Assembly: GCF_004341375.1 (NCBI RefSeq)
Contig: NZ_SLXO01000003.1
Span: forward strand, 186,001 to 250,000
Direction of reading: 5' to 3'
Length of the DNA: 64,000 bases
DNA from: Rhodothalassium salexigens DSM 2132
GTDB taxonomy: Bacteria; Pseudomonadota; Alphaproteobacteria; Sphingomonadales; Rhodothalassiaceae
In this document: positions 29,543 to 38,860 of the stretch, in pieces
Layout: every line of letters starts with the position of its first letter
Position numbering within the stretch: position 1 is the first letter of the stretch
Position numbers and translations under genes: made by a program
The notes under the pieces: model-generated
What the model was told of the DNA's origin: nothing
The model's database searches: none
Seen by the model: only the letters and a program-made list of their open reading frames with translations

Positions 29543-29628
29543 GCCGCCGGGACCCAGTGGCCCGTCTTCGGGCCCGTTCGCCTTTGTACCGTTTTTCTGA
29601 GAGGGCTCCGCTGGCGGAGCTTTAGCCC
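29525..29628 (+). promoter_or_regulatory. structured 5' leader of ileS, possible attenuator
   Basis: Three hairpins can form. A: GGCCCGGCG (29525-29533) with CGCCGGGACC (29545-29554), nine pairs with one bulged A. B: GGCCCG (29559-29564) with CGGGCC (29569-29574) on a UCUU loop, followed at 29592 by TTTTT. C: GCTCCG (29605-29610) with CGGAGC (29615-29620), which buries the GGAG Shine-Dalgarno of ileS. The GGCCCG in A can also pair with the 3' arm of B, so A and B can exclude each other. Regulation is inferred. Confidence 0.45.
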
Positions 29629-32508
29629 ATGGCCGACGACACCCAAGCCGACCGCGATTATCGCGACACCCTGTTCCTGCCCGAAACCGATTTTCCCATG
29701 CGGGCCGGGCTGCCCAAGGCCGAGCCGCGCTGGCTCGACCGCTGGGCGGCCGACGGCACCTATGCCCGCCAGCGCGAGAACAGCGCCGGCCGGCCCAAAT
29801 TCATCCTCCACGACGGCCCGCCCTATGCCAATGGCGACATCCATATGGGCCACGCCATGAACAAGGTGCTCAAGGACGTGATCCTTCGGGCGCGCCAGAT
29901 GCAGGGCTATGACGCGCCTTATGTGCCCGGCTGGGATTGTCACGGCCTGCCGATCGAGTGGAAGATCGAAGAAAAGTACCGCAAGAAAAAGAAGAACAAG
30001 GACGAGGTCGACCCGGTCGAGTTCCGGCGCGAATGCCGCGCCTTCGCCGACCAGTGGATCGACGTGCAGAAGGCGCAGTTCAAGCGGCTCGGCATCTGGG
30101 GCGATTGGGACAATCCCTATATCACCATGGACTATGAGGCCGAGGCGACCATCGTCGAGGAGCTGCTGAAGGTGGCCGGCACCGGCGCGCTCTATCGCGG
30201 CTCCAAGCCGGTGATGTGGTCGCCGGTGGAAAAGACCGCGCTGGCCGAGGCCGAGGTGGAATATCACGACCACATCTCGACCCAGATCGACGTGGCGTTC
30301 CCGGTGGTCGAGACCGCGCTGCCCGCCCTCGACGGTGCCGAGGTGGTGATCTGGACCACCACGCCCTGGACCATCCCCGGCAACCGGGCAATCTGTTACG
30401 GCCCCGAAATCGATTATGCGGTGGTGCGCGTCGTCGCCGTCGCCGAGGGCGCGCGGGTCGCGCCGGGCCGGGTGTTGGCGCTGGCCGAGGCGCTGGCGCC
30501 GCAGGTCTGGGCGCGCCTTGGCGTCACCGAGGTGGCGGTGTTGGCGCGGTTCCGGGGCGCTGAGCTTGCCGGCACGGTGTGCGCGCATCCCTGGCGCGGC
30601 CACGCCGAGGCCGCCGGCGGTTACGACTTCGACGTGCCGTTGCTGCCCGGCGACCATGTGACCGTCGACGCGGGTACCGGCTTCGTCCACACCGCGCCCG
30701 GCCACGGCCAGGAAGACTATGAGGCCGCCCATCTGGGCCACGGCATCGAGGTGCCGCACACGGTCGACGCCGACGGCCGCTATTACCCCCATGTGGCGCT
30801 GGTGGCCGGCGCCCATGTCTACAAGGTCAACGAGCCCGACGGCCCGGTCTGCACCGCGTTGGGCGAGCGGCTGCTGGCGGCGTCCAAGTTCGCCCACAGC
30901 TACCCCCATAGCTGGCGCTCCAAGGCGCCGCTGATCTTCCGCAACACGGCGCAATGGTTCATCTCGATGGAGCGCACCGGCCTGCGCGAGCGGGCGCTTA
31001 CGGCGCTCGACGAGGACGTGCGCTTCGTGCCGGCGGCGGGCAAGAACCGCATCCGCTCGATGGTCGCCGACCGGCCCGACTGGGTGATCAGCCGCCAGCG
31101 CGCCTGGGGCGTGCCGATCACGCTGTTCGTGCGCAAGGGCACCGACGAGTATCTGGTCGACCCGGCGGTCAATGCGCGCATCGTGGCGGCGGTGCGCGAC
31201 GGCGGCGCCGACGCCTGGTTCACCACCGATCCCCAGGAGCTGCTCGGCCCCGACCATGACGCCGCCGAGTTCGAGCGCGTCGACGACATTCTCGACGTCT
31301 GGTTCGACAGCGGCAGCACCCACGCCTTCGTGCTGGAAAAGCGCGCCGAGTTGCAAAGCCCCGCCGACCTCTATCTCGAAGGCTCGGACCAGCACCGGGG
31401 CTGGTTCCAGTCGTCGCTGCTGGAAAGCTGCGCCACGCGCGGCCGGGCGCCCTACAAGGCGGTGGTCACCCACGGCTTCGCCCAGGATGCCCAGGGCCGC
31501 AAGATGTCCAAGTCGCTGGGCAATGTGGTCTCGCCGCTCAAGCTGGTGGACCAGTATGGCGCCGACATCGTGCGCCTGTGGGTGGTCTCCACCGACTATT
31601 TCTACGACGTTCGCATCGGCGACGAGATCATCAAGGGCCAGGTGGACGCCTATCGCAAGATGCGCAACACGCTGCGCTTCCTGCTCGGCACGCTCAACGG
31701 TTTCGACGCCGCCGAACGGGTGGCGGTGGGCGACATGCCGGCGCTTGAGCGCTGGGTGCTGCACCGGCTGGCCGAGCTGGACGATCTGGTCCGCCGCGCC
31801 GCCGACGATTACGACTTCGTGCCCTATTATCAGGCGCTGTTCGCCTTCTGCGTCAACGACCTGTCGGCATTCTACTTCGACATCCGCAAGGACTGCCTCT
31901 ATTGCGACGCGCCCGACAGCCTGCGCCGGCGGGCGGCGCGCACGGTGCTCGACGCGGTGTTCGACCGGCTGATCCTGTGGCTGTCGCCGATCCTGGTGTT
32001 CACCGCCGAAGAGGTCTGGCAGACCCGCCACGGCGGCGCCGCCGAGAGCGTGCACCTACAAACCTTCCCCGCGACGCCGGCCGATTGGCGCGACGACGCG
32101 CTCGGCCAGCGCTGGGAGACCATCCGCCGGTTCCGCCGGGTGGTCACCGGCGCGCTCGAAGGCGAGCGCCGGGCCAAGCGCATCGGTGCCAGCCTGCAAG
32201 CGGCGCCGCGCGTCCATGTGAGCGACTCCGCGATCGTCGCCGCCCTCGACGGGCTCGACCTGTCGGAACTGTGCATCACCTCGGGTCTGACGCTGACCGA
32301 CGCGCCGGCGCCCGACGACGCCTTCCAACTGGACGATGTGGCCGGGGTGGCGGTGGTGCCGGCGCTGGCCGCGGGCGACAAGTGCGCGCGCTGTTGGCGG
32401 ATTCTCGACGAGGTGGGCGCGCGCACCGACCATCCCGCGCTGTGCGGCCGCTGCGCCGAGGCGGTGGTAGCGCTCGACGCCGCGCGCGGCGCGCCGGTGT
32501 CGGCCTGA
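29629..32508 (+). CDS. ileS: isoleucyl-tRNA synthetase
   Basis: Class I aminoacyl-tRNA synthetase that charges tRNA-Ile, with editing of valine. The 959-residue protein has the HIGH-type motif HMGH (72-75) after PPYANGD, the CP1 editing domain with [11 protein letters not shown] and [11 protein letters not shown], the KMSKS motif (625-629) and a C-terminal zinc finger (Cys919, Cys922, Cys939, Cys942) as in bacterial type 1 IleRS. All catalytic residues are intact. The SD, GGAG at 29616-29619, lies within a hairpin. lspA follows after 14 bases, a gene order common in proteobacteria. Confidence 0.97.
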   Translation: MADDTQADRDYRDTLFLPETDFPMRAGLPKAEPRWLDRWAADGTYARQRENSAGRPKFILHDGPPYANGDIHMGHAMNKVLKDVILRARQMQGYDAPYVPGWDCHGLPIEWKIEEKYRKKKKNKDEVDPVEFRRECRAFADQWIDVQKAQFKRLGIWGDWDNPYITMDYEAEATIVEELLKVAGTGALYRGSKPVMWSPVEKTALAEAEVEYHDHISTQIDVAFPVVETALPALDGAEVVIWTTTPWTIPGNRAICYGPEIDYAVVRVVAVAEGARVAPGRVLALAEALAPQVWARLGVTEVAVLARFRGAELAGTVCAHPWRGHAEAAGGYDFDVPLLPGDHVTVDAGTGFVHTAPGHGQEDYEAAHLGHGIEVPHTVDADGRYYPHVALVAGAHVYKVNEPDGPVCTALGERLLAASKFAHSYPHSWRSKAPLIFRNTAQWFISMERTGLRERALTALDEDVRFVPAAGKNRIRSMVADRPDWVISRQRAWGVPITLFVRKGTDEYLVDPAVNARIVAAVRDGGADAWFTTDPQELLGPDHDAAEFERVDDILDVWFDSGSTHAFVLEKRAELQSPADLYLEGSDQHRGWFQSSLLESCATRGRAPYKAVVTHGFAQDAQGRKMSKSLGNVVSPLKLVDQYGADIVRLWVVSTDYFYDVRIGDEIIKGQVDAYRKMRNTLRFLLGTLNGFDAAERVAVGDMPALERWVLHRLAELDDLVRRAADDYDFVPYYQALFAFCVNDLSAFYFDIRKDCLYCDAPDSLRRRAARTVLDAVFDRLILWLSPILVFTAEEVWQTRHGGAAESVHLQTFPATPADWRDDALGQRWETIRRFRRVVTGALEGERRAKRIGASLQAAPRVHVSDSAIVAALDGLDLSELCITSGLTLTDAPAPDDAFQLDDVAGVAVVPALAAGDKCARCWRILDEVGARTDHPALCGRCAEAVVALDAARGAPVSA

Positions 32509-32522
32509 GCGGAGCGCGCGCC

Positions 32523-33041
32523 GTGACCGACGCCACCGAGCCGCGCCCCGGCGCCAGACAGTGGGGCCTGCGCGGCGGCTTGATCGCACTCGCCGTCCTG
32601 GTCGCCGACCAGGCGTCCAAGCTGTGGATCGTCCACGGCCTCAAGCTCGGGCTCGGCGACAGCATCGCGCTGTTGCCGGTGTTGAGCCTGAGCCGGGTGC
32701 ACAATTACGGCATCTCGCTGGGCCTGTTCCAGGCCGGTAACGACTGGGCGCGCTGGGGCCTCGTGGCGCTCACCGTGGCGATCGCGGTATGGCTGGTGCG
32801 CTGGCTGCGGCGCGCCGAGCATTGGCGCGTCGGGCTTGGCGTGGCGCTGATCCTCGGCGGCGCGGTCGGCAACATCATCGACCGCAGCCTCTATGGCTAT
32901 GTGGTCGATTTCGTCCACGTCCATGTGGGTGGCTGGTCGTTCTATGTGTTCAATGTGGCCGACAGCGCGATCACCATCGGCGTGGTGCTGCTGTTGTGGG
33001 ACAGCCTGACGGGCGCGCGCACCGCGCAGACGCGGGGTTGA
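32523..33041 (+). CDS. lspA: lipoprotein signal peptidase (SPase II)
   Basis: Inner-membrane aspartyl protease that cleaves prolipoprotein signal peptides after lipidation. 172 residues with four membrane helices. Conserved boxes are VADQASKLWI near 31-40, HNYGISLGLF near 61-70, and the catalytic aspartates in GGAVGNIIDR (near 123) and VFNVADSAI (near 146). The start is GTG 32523 with GGAG upstream. Co-directional with ileS and the DUF3035 lipoprotein gene, which needs this enzyme for maturation. Confidence 0.95.
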   Translation: MTDATEPRPGARQWGLRGGLIALAVLVADQASKLWIVHGLKLGLGDSIALLPVLSLSRVHNYGISLGLFQAGNDWARWGLVALTVAIAVWLVRWLRRAEHWRVGLGVALILGGAVGNIIDRSLYGYVVDFVHVHVGGWSFYVFNVADSAITIGVVLLLWDSLTGARTAQTRG

Positions 33042-33151
33042 ACCGCGCCGTGGCCCGCGCTATCGCGAACAGACGCAAGGCCGGTGCGGGGTGCCCCACC
33101 GGCCGGCAGGGCCTGACGGACAGGGCCTGCCCGATCACAGAGGGAGACCCG

Positions 33152-33607
33152 ATGACCGAGCGATTTTTCCCCGCCCGCCGGCGGTTGCTGCGCGGTGCCG
33201 CCGTGGCGGTTCTGGCCTCCGTGGTGGCGGCGTGCGGCATGGGCGGCGCGTCGCCCGACGAGTTCGTCGTCGTCTCCAAGCCCAATCTGGCGGTGCCGCC
33301 CGACTTCGAGCTGCGCCCGCCGCGCCCGGGCAAGCCGCCGGTCCAGGATATCGACGTCACCCGCCAGGCGATTCAGGCGCTGTTCCCCGGGCGCACCGAA
33401 CTGCCGCCGCCGTCGCCGGGCGAACAGGCGCTGATGCGCGAATTGGGGGAGGTCAGCCACAGCGCACGCGCCGAATTGCGCGCCACCGAAGATATCGTGG
33501 TCGCCAAGTCGCTGCTGTTGCCGACCATCCTGGGCATCGACGACCGCGAGATGGCCGGTGAAGGCGCCATCATCGATCGGGTCGCCAGCCGCCCGCAGGG
33601 CCGCTAA
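33152..33607 (+). CDS. DUF3035 lipoprotein (BamF-type)
   Basis: 151-residue lipoprotein. The Arg-rich N-terminus and hydrophobic stretch end in a lipobox VVAAC (Cys near 28). The signature DEFVVVSKPNLAVPPDFEL, followed by RPPRPGKPP, is the hallmark of DUF3035, a family assigned as the alphaproteobacterial BamF subunit of the outer membrane beta-barrel assembly machine. The rest is short and helical. The lspA-DUF3035 neighbourhood is typical for this class. GGGAG precedes ATG 33152. The BamF role comes from the family assignment and is not visible in the sequence itself. Confidence 0.8.
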   Translation: MTERFFPARRRLLRGAAVAVLASVVAACGMGGASPDEFVVVSKPNLAVPPDFELRPPRPGKPPVQDIDVTRQAIQALFPGRTELPPPSPGEQALMRELGEVSHSARAELRATEDIVVAKSLLLPTILGIDDREMAGEGAIIDRVASRPQGR

Positions 33608-33811
33608 AGGCGCCCGCAGCGCCGATAAGGCCGCCTGCCTGGCCTGTTTGGATGACCGGCCTCTACAGGCTCAGGGCGTCGCCTGTCGCCCGCCGGCCCG
33701 CTAAGGGTTCGCCTGAAGGGGGCGCCGGGCGGCCCCTGTCGTCACAAGATTTAGCTTACTGTGTCTGGCCGGCCCCTTCATCTGGGGGCGCTGGCCTGTT
33801 AGGCTGAGGCC

Positions 33812-35821
33812 ATGGACGCCCCTTCGCCTTCCCGCCCGACGATCCGCCGCCTGGGCCGCACCACCGTCGACCGCATCGCCGCGGGCGAGGTGGTCGAGCG
33901 GCCAGCCAACGCGCTCAAGGAGCTGGTCGAGAACGCTCTCGACGCCGGCGCCGCCCATATCGACGTGACCCTGGAGGCCGGCGGCAAGCGGTTGCTGGCG
34001 GTCGAGGACGATGGCTGCGGCATGGACGCCGAGGCGCTGGCGCTGGCGGTGGAGCGCCATGCCACGTCGAAGATCGACGACGACCACGACCTGACCGACA
34101 TCCGCACCCTGGGCTTCCGGGGCGAGGCGTTGCCGTCGATCGGCGCGGTCGCCCGGCTTGCCCTGACCAGCCGGGTGCCGGGCAGCGACTGCGCCTTCGC
34201 GCTCACCGTCGAGGGCGGCGCGGTGGGCGCGGTCAAGCCCGCTGCGCGCGCGGCGGGGACCCGCGTCGAGGTGCGGGATCTGTTCTTCGCCACGCCGGCC
34301 CGGCTTAAATTCCTGCGCACCGACCGCGCCGAGACCCAGGCCTGCGTCGACGGCGTCAAGCGCCTGGCCATGGCCCATCCCGGCGTCGCCTTCACCGTGC
34401 GCGACGGCGCGCGGTTGGTGTTCCAGGCCGCCCGGCGGCTGGAGACCGGCGAGGCGGCGTTGCGCGCCCGGCTGGCCGCCGTGCTCGGCCGGCAGTTCAC
34501 CGACAACGCCCTCGACATCGTCGCCGAGCGCGACGGCGTGCGCCTGGGCGGGCTCGCCGGCCTGCCCACCTATCACCGGGGCAATGCCCAGCAGCAGTAT
34601 CTGTTCGTCAACGGCCGGCCGGTGAAGGATCGGCTGCTGACCGGCGCGGTGCGCGCGGCTTATCAGGATTTTCTGGCCCGCGACCGGCACCCGGTGCTGG
34701 CGCTGTTCCTCGACCTGCCGGCGGGCGAGGTGGATGTGAACGTGCACCCGGCCAAGGCCGAGGTGCGGTTTCGCGACGCCGGCCGGGTGCGCGGGCTGAT
34801 CGTCTCGGCGCTGCGCCACGCGCTCACCGCCGCCGGCCACCGGGCCGCCGACGACACCGCCGACCGCGCCGTCGCCGCCTTCGCCCGGACCCCGGGTGCC
34901 GGCAGCGGCGCCTGGACCGCTGCCGCGCGGCCCTCTGCGGCCCAGATGGGCGCGGCCCACGCGTTCCAGGCGCCGCTGCCGGCGGCCGGCCAGGCGCCGC
35001 TGCCGGCGGCCGCTGGCCCGGGCTTGGGCGAAGCCGGTGCGCCGACGCCTTATCAGCCGGCCCATGACCTTGGGGGGCCTTCCTGGCCCGTTGGCGACCC
35101 TGGCGCTGATCGGGGCGGCGAGGCGGCGGGTGCCGAGGGGCTGGGCGGTGCGGGCGCTTATGGGTCCCTGGACCCTGGCCTCGACGCGCCCTCGGCGCGC
35201 GCCGAGGCGCCGGGCGCCGACGATGCCGCCCTGGTGCGCCATCCCCTGGGCGCGGCGCGCGCCCAGATCCACGAGACCTATATCGTCGCCCAGAGTGGCG
35301 AGGGGCTGGTGCTGGTCGACCAGCACGCCGCCCATGAGCGGCTGGTCTATGAGCGCATGAAGCGCGCCTTGGCCGAGGGCGGGGTGGCGCGCCAGATGCT
35401 GCTGCTGCCCGAGGTGGTGGAACTCGACGACGGCGCCGGCGTCGCCGCCCTGGTCGACCGGGCGGCAGAGTTGGCCGGCTTCGGGCTGGTAGTCGAGCCG
35501 TTCGGCGACGGCGCGGTGGTGGTGCGCGAGGTGCCGGCGTTGCTCGGCGACACCGATGTGGCGGGGCTGGTGCGCACGCTGGCCGACGAACTGGTCGACC
35601 TGGACGAGGCGCTGGCCCTGAAGGACCGGCTGTTTCACGTCTGCGCCACCATGGCCTGCCATGGCAGCGTGCGCGCCGGCCGTCGGCTCACCGTGGCGGA
35701 GATGAACGCGCTGCTGCGCGAGATGGAGGCGACGCCGCATTCGGGCCAGTGCAACCACGGCCGGCCCACCTATGTGAGCCTGGACCTGGACCAGATCGAG
35801 CGCCTGTTCAGCCGCCGCTGA
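33812..35821 (+). CDS. mutL: DNA mismatch repair protein MutL
   Basis: 669-residue mismatch repair ATPase that links MutS to strand incision. The GHL ATPase domain has [31 protein letters not shown] (37-47), [12 protein letters not shown] and [13 protein letters not shown]; transducer motifs include NGRPVKD and [14 protein letters not shown]. The C-terminal dimerisation domain has [15 protein letters not shown] and the zinc-site-like CNHGRPTY. The DQHA(x)2E(x)4E motif and C-terminal CPHGRP-like motif suggest an endonuclease-active MutL, although the first is [12 protein letters not shown]. The linker (about 350-480) is Ala/Gly-rich and contains a short tandem repeat. Confidence 0.95.
   Translation: MDAPSPSRPTIRRLGRTTVDRIAAGEVVERPANALKELVENALDAGAAHIDVTLEAGGKRLLAVEDDGCGMDAEALALAVERHATSKIDDDHDLTDIRTLGFRGEALPSIGAVARLALTSRVPGSDCAFALTVEGGAVGAVKPAARAAGTRVEVRDLFFATPARLKFLRTDRAETQACVDGVKRLAMAHPGVAFTVRDGARLVFQAARRLETGEAALRARLAAVLGRQFTDNALDIVAERDGVRLGGLAGLPTYHRGNAQQQYLFVNGRPVKDRLLTGAVRAAYQDFLARDRHPVLALFLDLPAGEVDVNVHPAKAEVRFRDAGRVRGLIVSALRHALTAAGHRAADDTADRAVAAFARTPGAGSGAWTAAARPSAAQMGAAHAFQAPLPAAGQAPLPAAAGPGLGEAGAPTPYQPAHDLGGPSWPVGDPGADRGGEAAGAEGLGGAGAYGSLDPGLDAPSARAEAPGADDAALVRHPLGAARAQIHETYIVAQSGEGLVLVDQHAAHERLVYERMKRALAEGGVARQMLLLPEVVELDDGAGVAALVDRAAELAGFGLVVEPFGDGAVVVREVPALLGDTDVAGLVRTLADELVDLDEALALKDRLFHVCATMACHGSVRAGRRLTVAEMNALLREMEATPHSGQCNHGRPTYVSLDLDQIERLFSRR
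34967..35014 (+). repeat. 24-bp tandem duplication in the mutL linker
   Basis: CAGGCGCCGCTGCCGGCGGC plus four bases occurs twice in tandem (34967-34990 and 34991-35014), differing only at the last two positions. It encodes QAPLPAAG/A in the flexible linker, where length changes are probably neutral. Confidence 0.7.
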
Positions 35822-35959
35822 CGTTGATCGCCGGGTGTGCGGCGCCGGCGGTGCACCGCAGCCTCGATGACAGGGACCGGGCCTGAGCCGCGGCGGCCGC
35901 GCTGGACATCACGGATCCGTCAAAAAATTTCACACTTGGGTTTACACCGAAAACTGCAA

Positions 35960-35980
35960 GTGATAACGCCTCGCAATCAC
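35960..35980. promoter_or_regulatory. dyad upstream of the siderophore receptor
   Basis: GTGAT (35960-35964) and ATCAC (35976-35980) flank an 11-base centre in an AT-rich promoter region 24 bases before the GTG start. A TTTACA at 35941-35946 may be part of the promoter. It could be a site for an iron-responsive regulator, but it does not match a classical Fur box well. Confidence 0.3.
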
Positions 35981-36003
35981 AATTTTCTTGGTGAGGTGAT
36001 CCG

Positions 36004-38184
36004 GTGTATTCCCGACCCCTGGCGGCGTCCGCCCTGTCCCTTTTGTCGACCCCTCTGCTTCTGTCCGCGCCGGTGTTGGCGCAATCGCCCGACCCGTCCG
36101 CTCCGACCGCCGACCGCAGCGCGGCGGCGCCGGCCGACCAGATGGTCGAGGAAATCGTCGTTACCGGCACACTGTCGCGCTATGGCGCCGCCAAGGCCGC
36201 GGTGCCGATCGTCGAGGCGGTGCGGTCGATCTCCATCGAGACCGAGCAGCAGTTCCGCGACAAGGGCGCGCTGACCCTCGACGACACGCTCAACTATACC
36301 GCCGGCGTGGTCGGCGACACCTTCGGCTTCTCGTCGCGCGGCGATTTCCCGACCGTGCGCGGTTTCGACGCCGCGGAGTACCGCGACGGCCTGCAAGTGT
36401 TGTTCGGCAGCTATAACAACACCCGCTCGGACGTGTATTTCCTCGACCAGGTGGAGGTGCTCAAGGGTCCGGCCTCGGTGCTTTACGGCAAGGGCACGCC
36501 GGGCGGCATCGTCAACGCCATCTCCAAGCTCGCCGGTCCGGATGAGGAAAACGAGCTGCTGGTCGATATCGGCAACCGCGACCGCTATCAGGTTTCGGGC
36601 GATCTCAATGCCGACCTGGGCAACAATCTGTATGCCCGGTTGGTGGGCATTTACCGCAACAGCGGCAGCCAGGTGGATTTCGTCCATGACGACGCGCTGA
36701 TCTTCATGCCGTCGATCACCTATGAGACCGCCCGCACCAGCATCACCGCCATGGCCGAAGTGATCGACCGCGACGGCGACACCGCGCACCAGTTCCTGCC
36801 GCTGACCGGCACCGGCTGTGTGTCCGACCAGGTGACGGTGAGCCCGGCGGCGTTTTGCGCCAACGCCACCGGCCAGCGCATCGAGGATGACACCTATCTG
36901 GGCGACCCGGGCTTCAACCGCTACGACACCAACTCGACCATGGTCTCGCTGCTCGGTCACCACGACATCACCGACTGGGTGACCCTCGAAGGGGTGGCGC
37001 GCTACAAAAAGGGGCGCTCCGACTATCGTCAGGCCTGGATCGGCTTTACCGGCGGGCCGCGCATCGATGCCCAGGGCAATGGCGCCCGTACCTTCTATGT
37101 GAGCGATAGCGAGTCGGAGCAGGCGGCGGTTGACGTGCGGGCGCGCTGGCAGTTCGAGACCGGGCCGCTGCGCCACGAGCTGTTCACCGGCATCGCCTAT
37201 CAACACGTGCAGACCGATAACGACACGGCCATCCAGCGCGGCGTCGGTGTGCTCAACGCCTACCGGCCGGTCTATGGCAATGTCCCGGCCGACCTGCTCG
37301 ACCCGGCGGCCCTGGCCGACGGGCCGGAGCAGACGGCGCAGGATCTGGGGCTTTATGTGAACAACCAGATTTCGCTCGGTCGCTGGCGGGCCAATCTGGG
37401 GCTGCGCTACGACGACACCGAAACCCGCACGGTGGACGCCACCGACGCGCGCACCGAACAGGACGATTCCGCCGCGTCGTTCAGCGCCGGGTTGCTCTAC
37501 AAGTTCGATTTCGGCCTGTCGCCCTATGCCAGCTTTGCCGAATCGTTCAACCCGGTGATCGGCACCGACGGTCTGACCGCCGAGCCCCTGAAGCCGCGCG
37601 AAGGTCGGCAGTGGGAGGTGGGCCTGAAGTACCAGCCGCCGGGCACGCCCACCTTCATCACCGTGGCGCTGTTCGACATCAAGGAAAGCAATCTGCCCAA
37701 CCCGTCGAGCCTGATCGACCAGCCGGACAGCCAGCAGGAAGGTGACGGCCGGGTGCGCGGCGTCGAGATCGAGGCGCTGACCCGGTGGCGCGATTGGTCG
37801 TTCGAGGCCAATTACAGCTATCTGGACACCGAGAACGCCGACGGTGTGGATTTCGACAGCGTGCCGTCGAACCAGGCGTCGGCCTGGGTTCAGTACGCGC
37901 CGAGCGCCGGCCTGCTGGACGGCTTTCGGGTCGGCGGCGGTCTGCGCTACCAGGGCGAAAACCGCAGCACGGCGGTGGTCGGCGGCGTGCCGGCGGCCGA
38001 GATCGTCACCGACGGCGTGGTGCTCGGCGACATCCTGGTCGGTTATCGTTATCGCCAGTGGGACGTGACGCTGAATATGCGCAACGTGACCGACAAGTCT
38101 TACTATGGCACCTGTCTGGCGCGCGGCGATTGCTTCCCCGGCGAGCGACGCACCATCGTCGCCCGCCTCGGCTACCACTTCTAG
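36004..38184 (+). CDS. TonB-dependent siderophore receptor
   Basis: 726-residue FhuA/FpvA-like outer membrane receptor for ferric siderophores. Signal peptide (about 1-24, ending LAQS), TonB box EEIVVTGTL near 48-56, plug domain with TLDDTLNYTAGVVGD, PTVRGFDAAEYRDGLQ and VEVLKGPASVLYGKGTPGG, then a 22-strand barrel ending RRTIVARLGYHF. The VLYGKGTPGG motif is typical of siderophore receptors. The start is GTG 36004 behind a near-perfect AGGTGAT. With the two downstream membrane genes it forms an iron-uptake unit. Confidence 0.92.
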   Translation: MYSRPLAASALSLLSTPLLLSAPVLAQSPDPSAPTADRSAAAPADQMVEEIVVTGTLSRYGAAKAAVPIVEAVRSISIETEQQFRDKGALTLDDTLNYTAGVVGDTFGFSSRGDFPTVRGFDAAEYRDGLQVLFGSYNNTRSDVYFLDQVEVLKGPASVLYGKGTPGGIVNAISKLAGPDEENELLVDIGNRDRYQVSGDLNADLGNNLYARLVGIYRNSGSQVDFVHDDALIFMPSITYETARTSITAMAEVIDRDGDTAHQFLPLTGTGCVSDQVTVSPAAFCANATGQRIEDDTYLGDPGFNRYDTNSTMVSLLGHHDITDWVTLEGVARYKKGRSDYRQAWIGFTGGPRIDAQGNGARTFYVSDSESEQAAVDVRARWQFETGPLRHELFTGIAYQHVQTDNDTAIQRGVGVLNAYRPVYGNVPADLLDPAALADGPEQTAQDLGLYVNNQISLGRWRANLGLRYDDTETRTVDATDARTEQDDSAASFSAGLLYKFDFGLSPYASFAESFNPVIGTDGLTAEPLKPREGRQWEVGLKYQPPGTPTFITVALFDIKESNLPNPSSLIDQPDSQQEGDGRVRGVEIEALTRWRDWSFEANYSYLDTENADGVDFDSVPSNQASAWVQYAPSAGLLDGFRVGGGLRYQGENRSTAVVGGVPAAEIVTDGVVLGDILVGYRYRQWDVTLNMRNVTDKSYYGTCLARGDCFPGERRTIVARLGYHF

Positions 38185-38241
38185 GCGGGGGGCGACGATC
38201 ATGGCCGAGACGATCCCCGACCGCGTGCCGGAGCAACGCCG

Positions 38242-38850
38242 ATGACCGGCGCGATGGCCGCGTCGACCGCCCTGGCCGGCTCGGCAGCGCTGCTGGCTGG
38301 CCTGGGCTTGCTCTATGCCGCCTGGGCGCGGCCGGCGCGCGGGCGCTGGCCGGTTCTGGCCGGCTGGATGGCGGCGCTTGTCGGTGCCGTGCTGTGGGGC
38401 CTGGCCGATGGCGGTGATCGCGGCGTGGCCGTGGGCGTGGTGGTGTTCGTCGCTCTGGCGCTGGCGGTCCTGCTGTGGCGGCGCCGCCGCGGGCCGGTGG
38501 CGGCGGTGCGGGCCGGCAGCGCCGGGCGGGCCGCCCCGACCGTCCCGACTGCCCCGACTGCGACGACCGGTGCCGGTCAGGCCGGTCTTGGCCGACGCAT
38601 CGGCGTCGGTCTGCTGGTCGGGCCAGGGGCGGGGCTTGCCGCGGTGGCGCTGGTATTGGCGCTGTTCGGCGCCCTGGACCGGGCCGGCGCGCATGTAACC
38701 GCGGCGATCGTTGCGGGCTATGTGGTCTTGCCGCTTTTGTGGGCGGGCTTGGCGGTCTGGGCGCTGATGGCGCCCGGGCTGGCGCGCAAGGTGGCGGTGG
38801 TCGCCGGGCCGGGCGCGCTTGGTGCCGGCCTGTTTTGGCTTCTGGTATAG
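38242..38850 (+). CDS. six-helix inner membrane protein of the iron-uptake island
   Basis: 202 residues with six predicted membrane helices in two groups of three (about 8-85 and 118-202) joined by a Pro/Thr/Ala-rich linker. In other proteobacteria a siderophore receptor and PepSY membrane protein are flanked by separate three-helix proteins, DUF3325 and DUF3649. The arrangement here suggests a fusion of such proteins, but sequence similarity could not be confirmed by eye. The stop TAG is ten bases before the TTG start of the next gene. GGAG precedes ATG 38242. Confidence 0.65.
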   Translation: MTGAMAASTALAGSAALLAGLGLLYAAWARPARGRWPVLAGWMAALVGAVLWGLADGGDRGVAVGVVVFVALALAVLLWRRRRGPVAAVRAGSAGRAAPTVPTAPTATTGAGQAGLGRRIGVGLLVGPGAGLAAVALVLALFGALDRAGAHVTAAIVAGYVVLPLLWAGLAVWALMAPGLARKVAVVAGPGALGAGLFWLLV

Positions 38851-38860
38851 GGAGAGTCCG

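Noticed and set aside
29497-32055. 852-residue minus-strand frame
   Set aside because: It is antisense to ileS, whose motifs are intact; the translation has no recognisable domain.
34967-35014. CRISPR-like or other functional repeat in mutL
   Set aside because: Only two in-frame copies without spacers, encoding a low-complexity linker.
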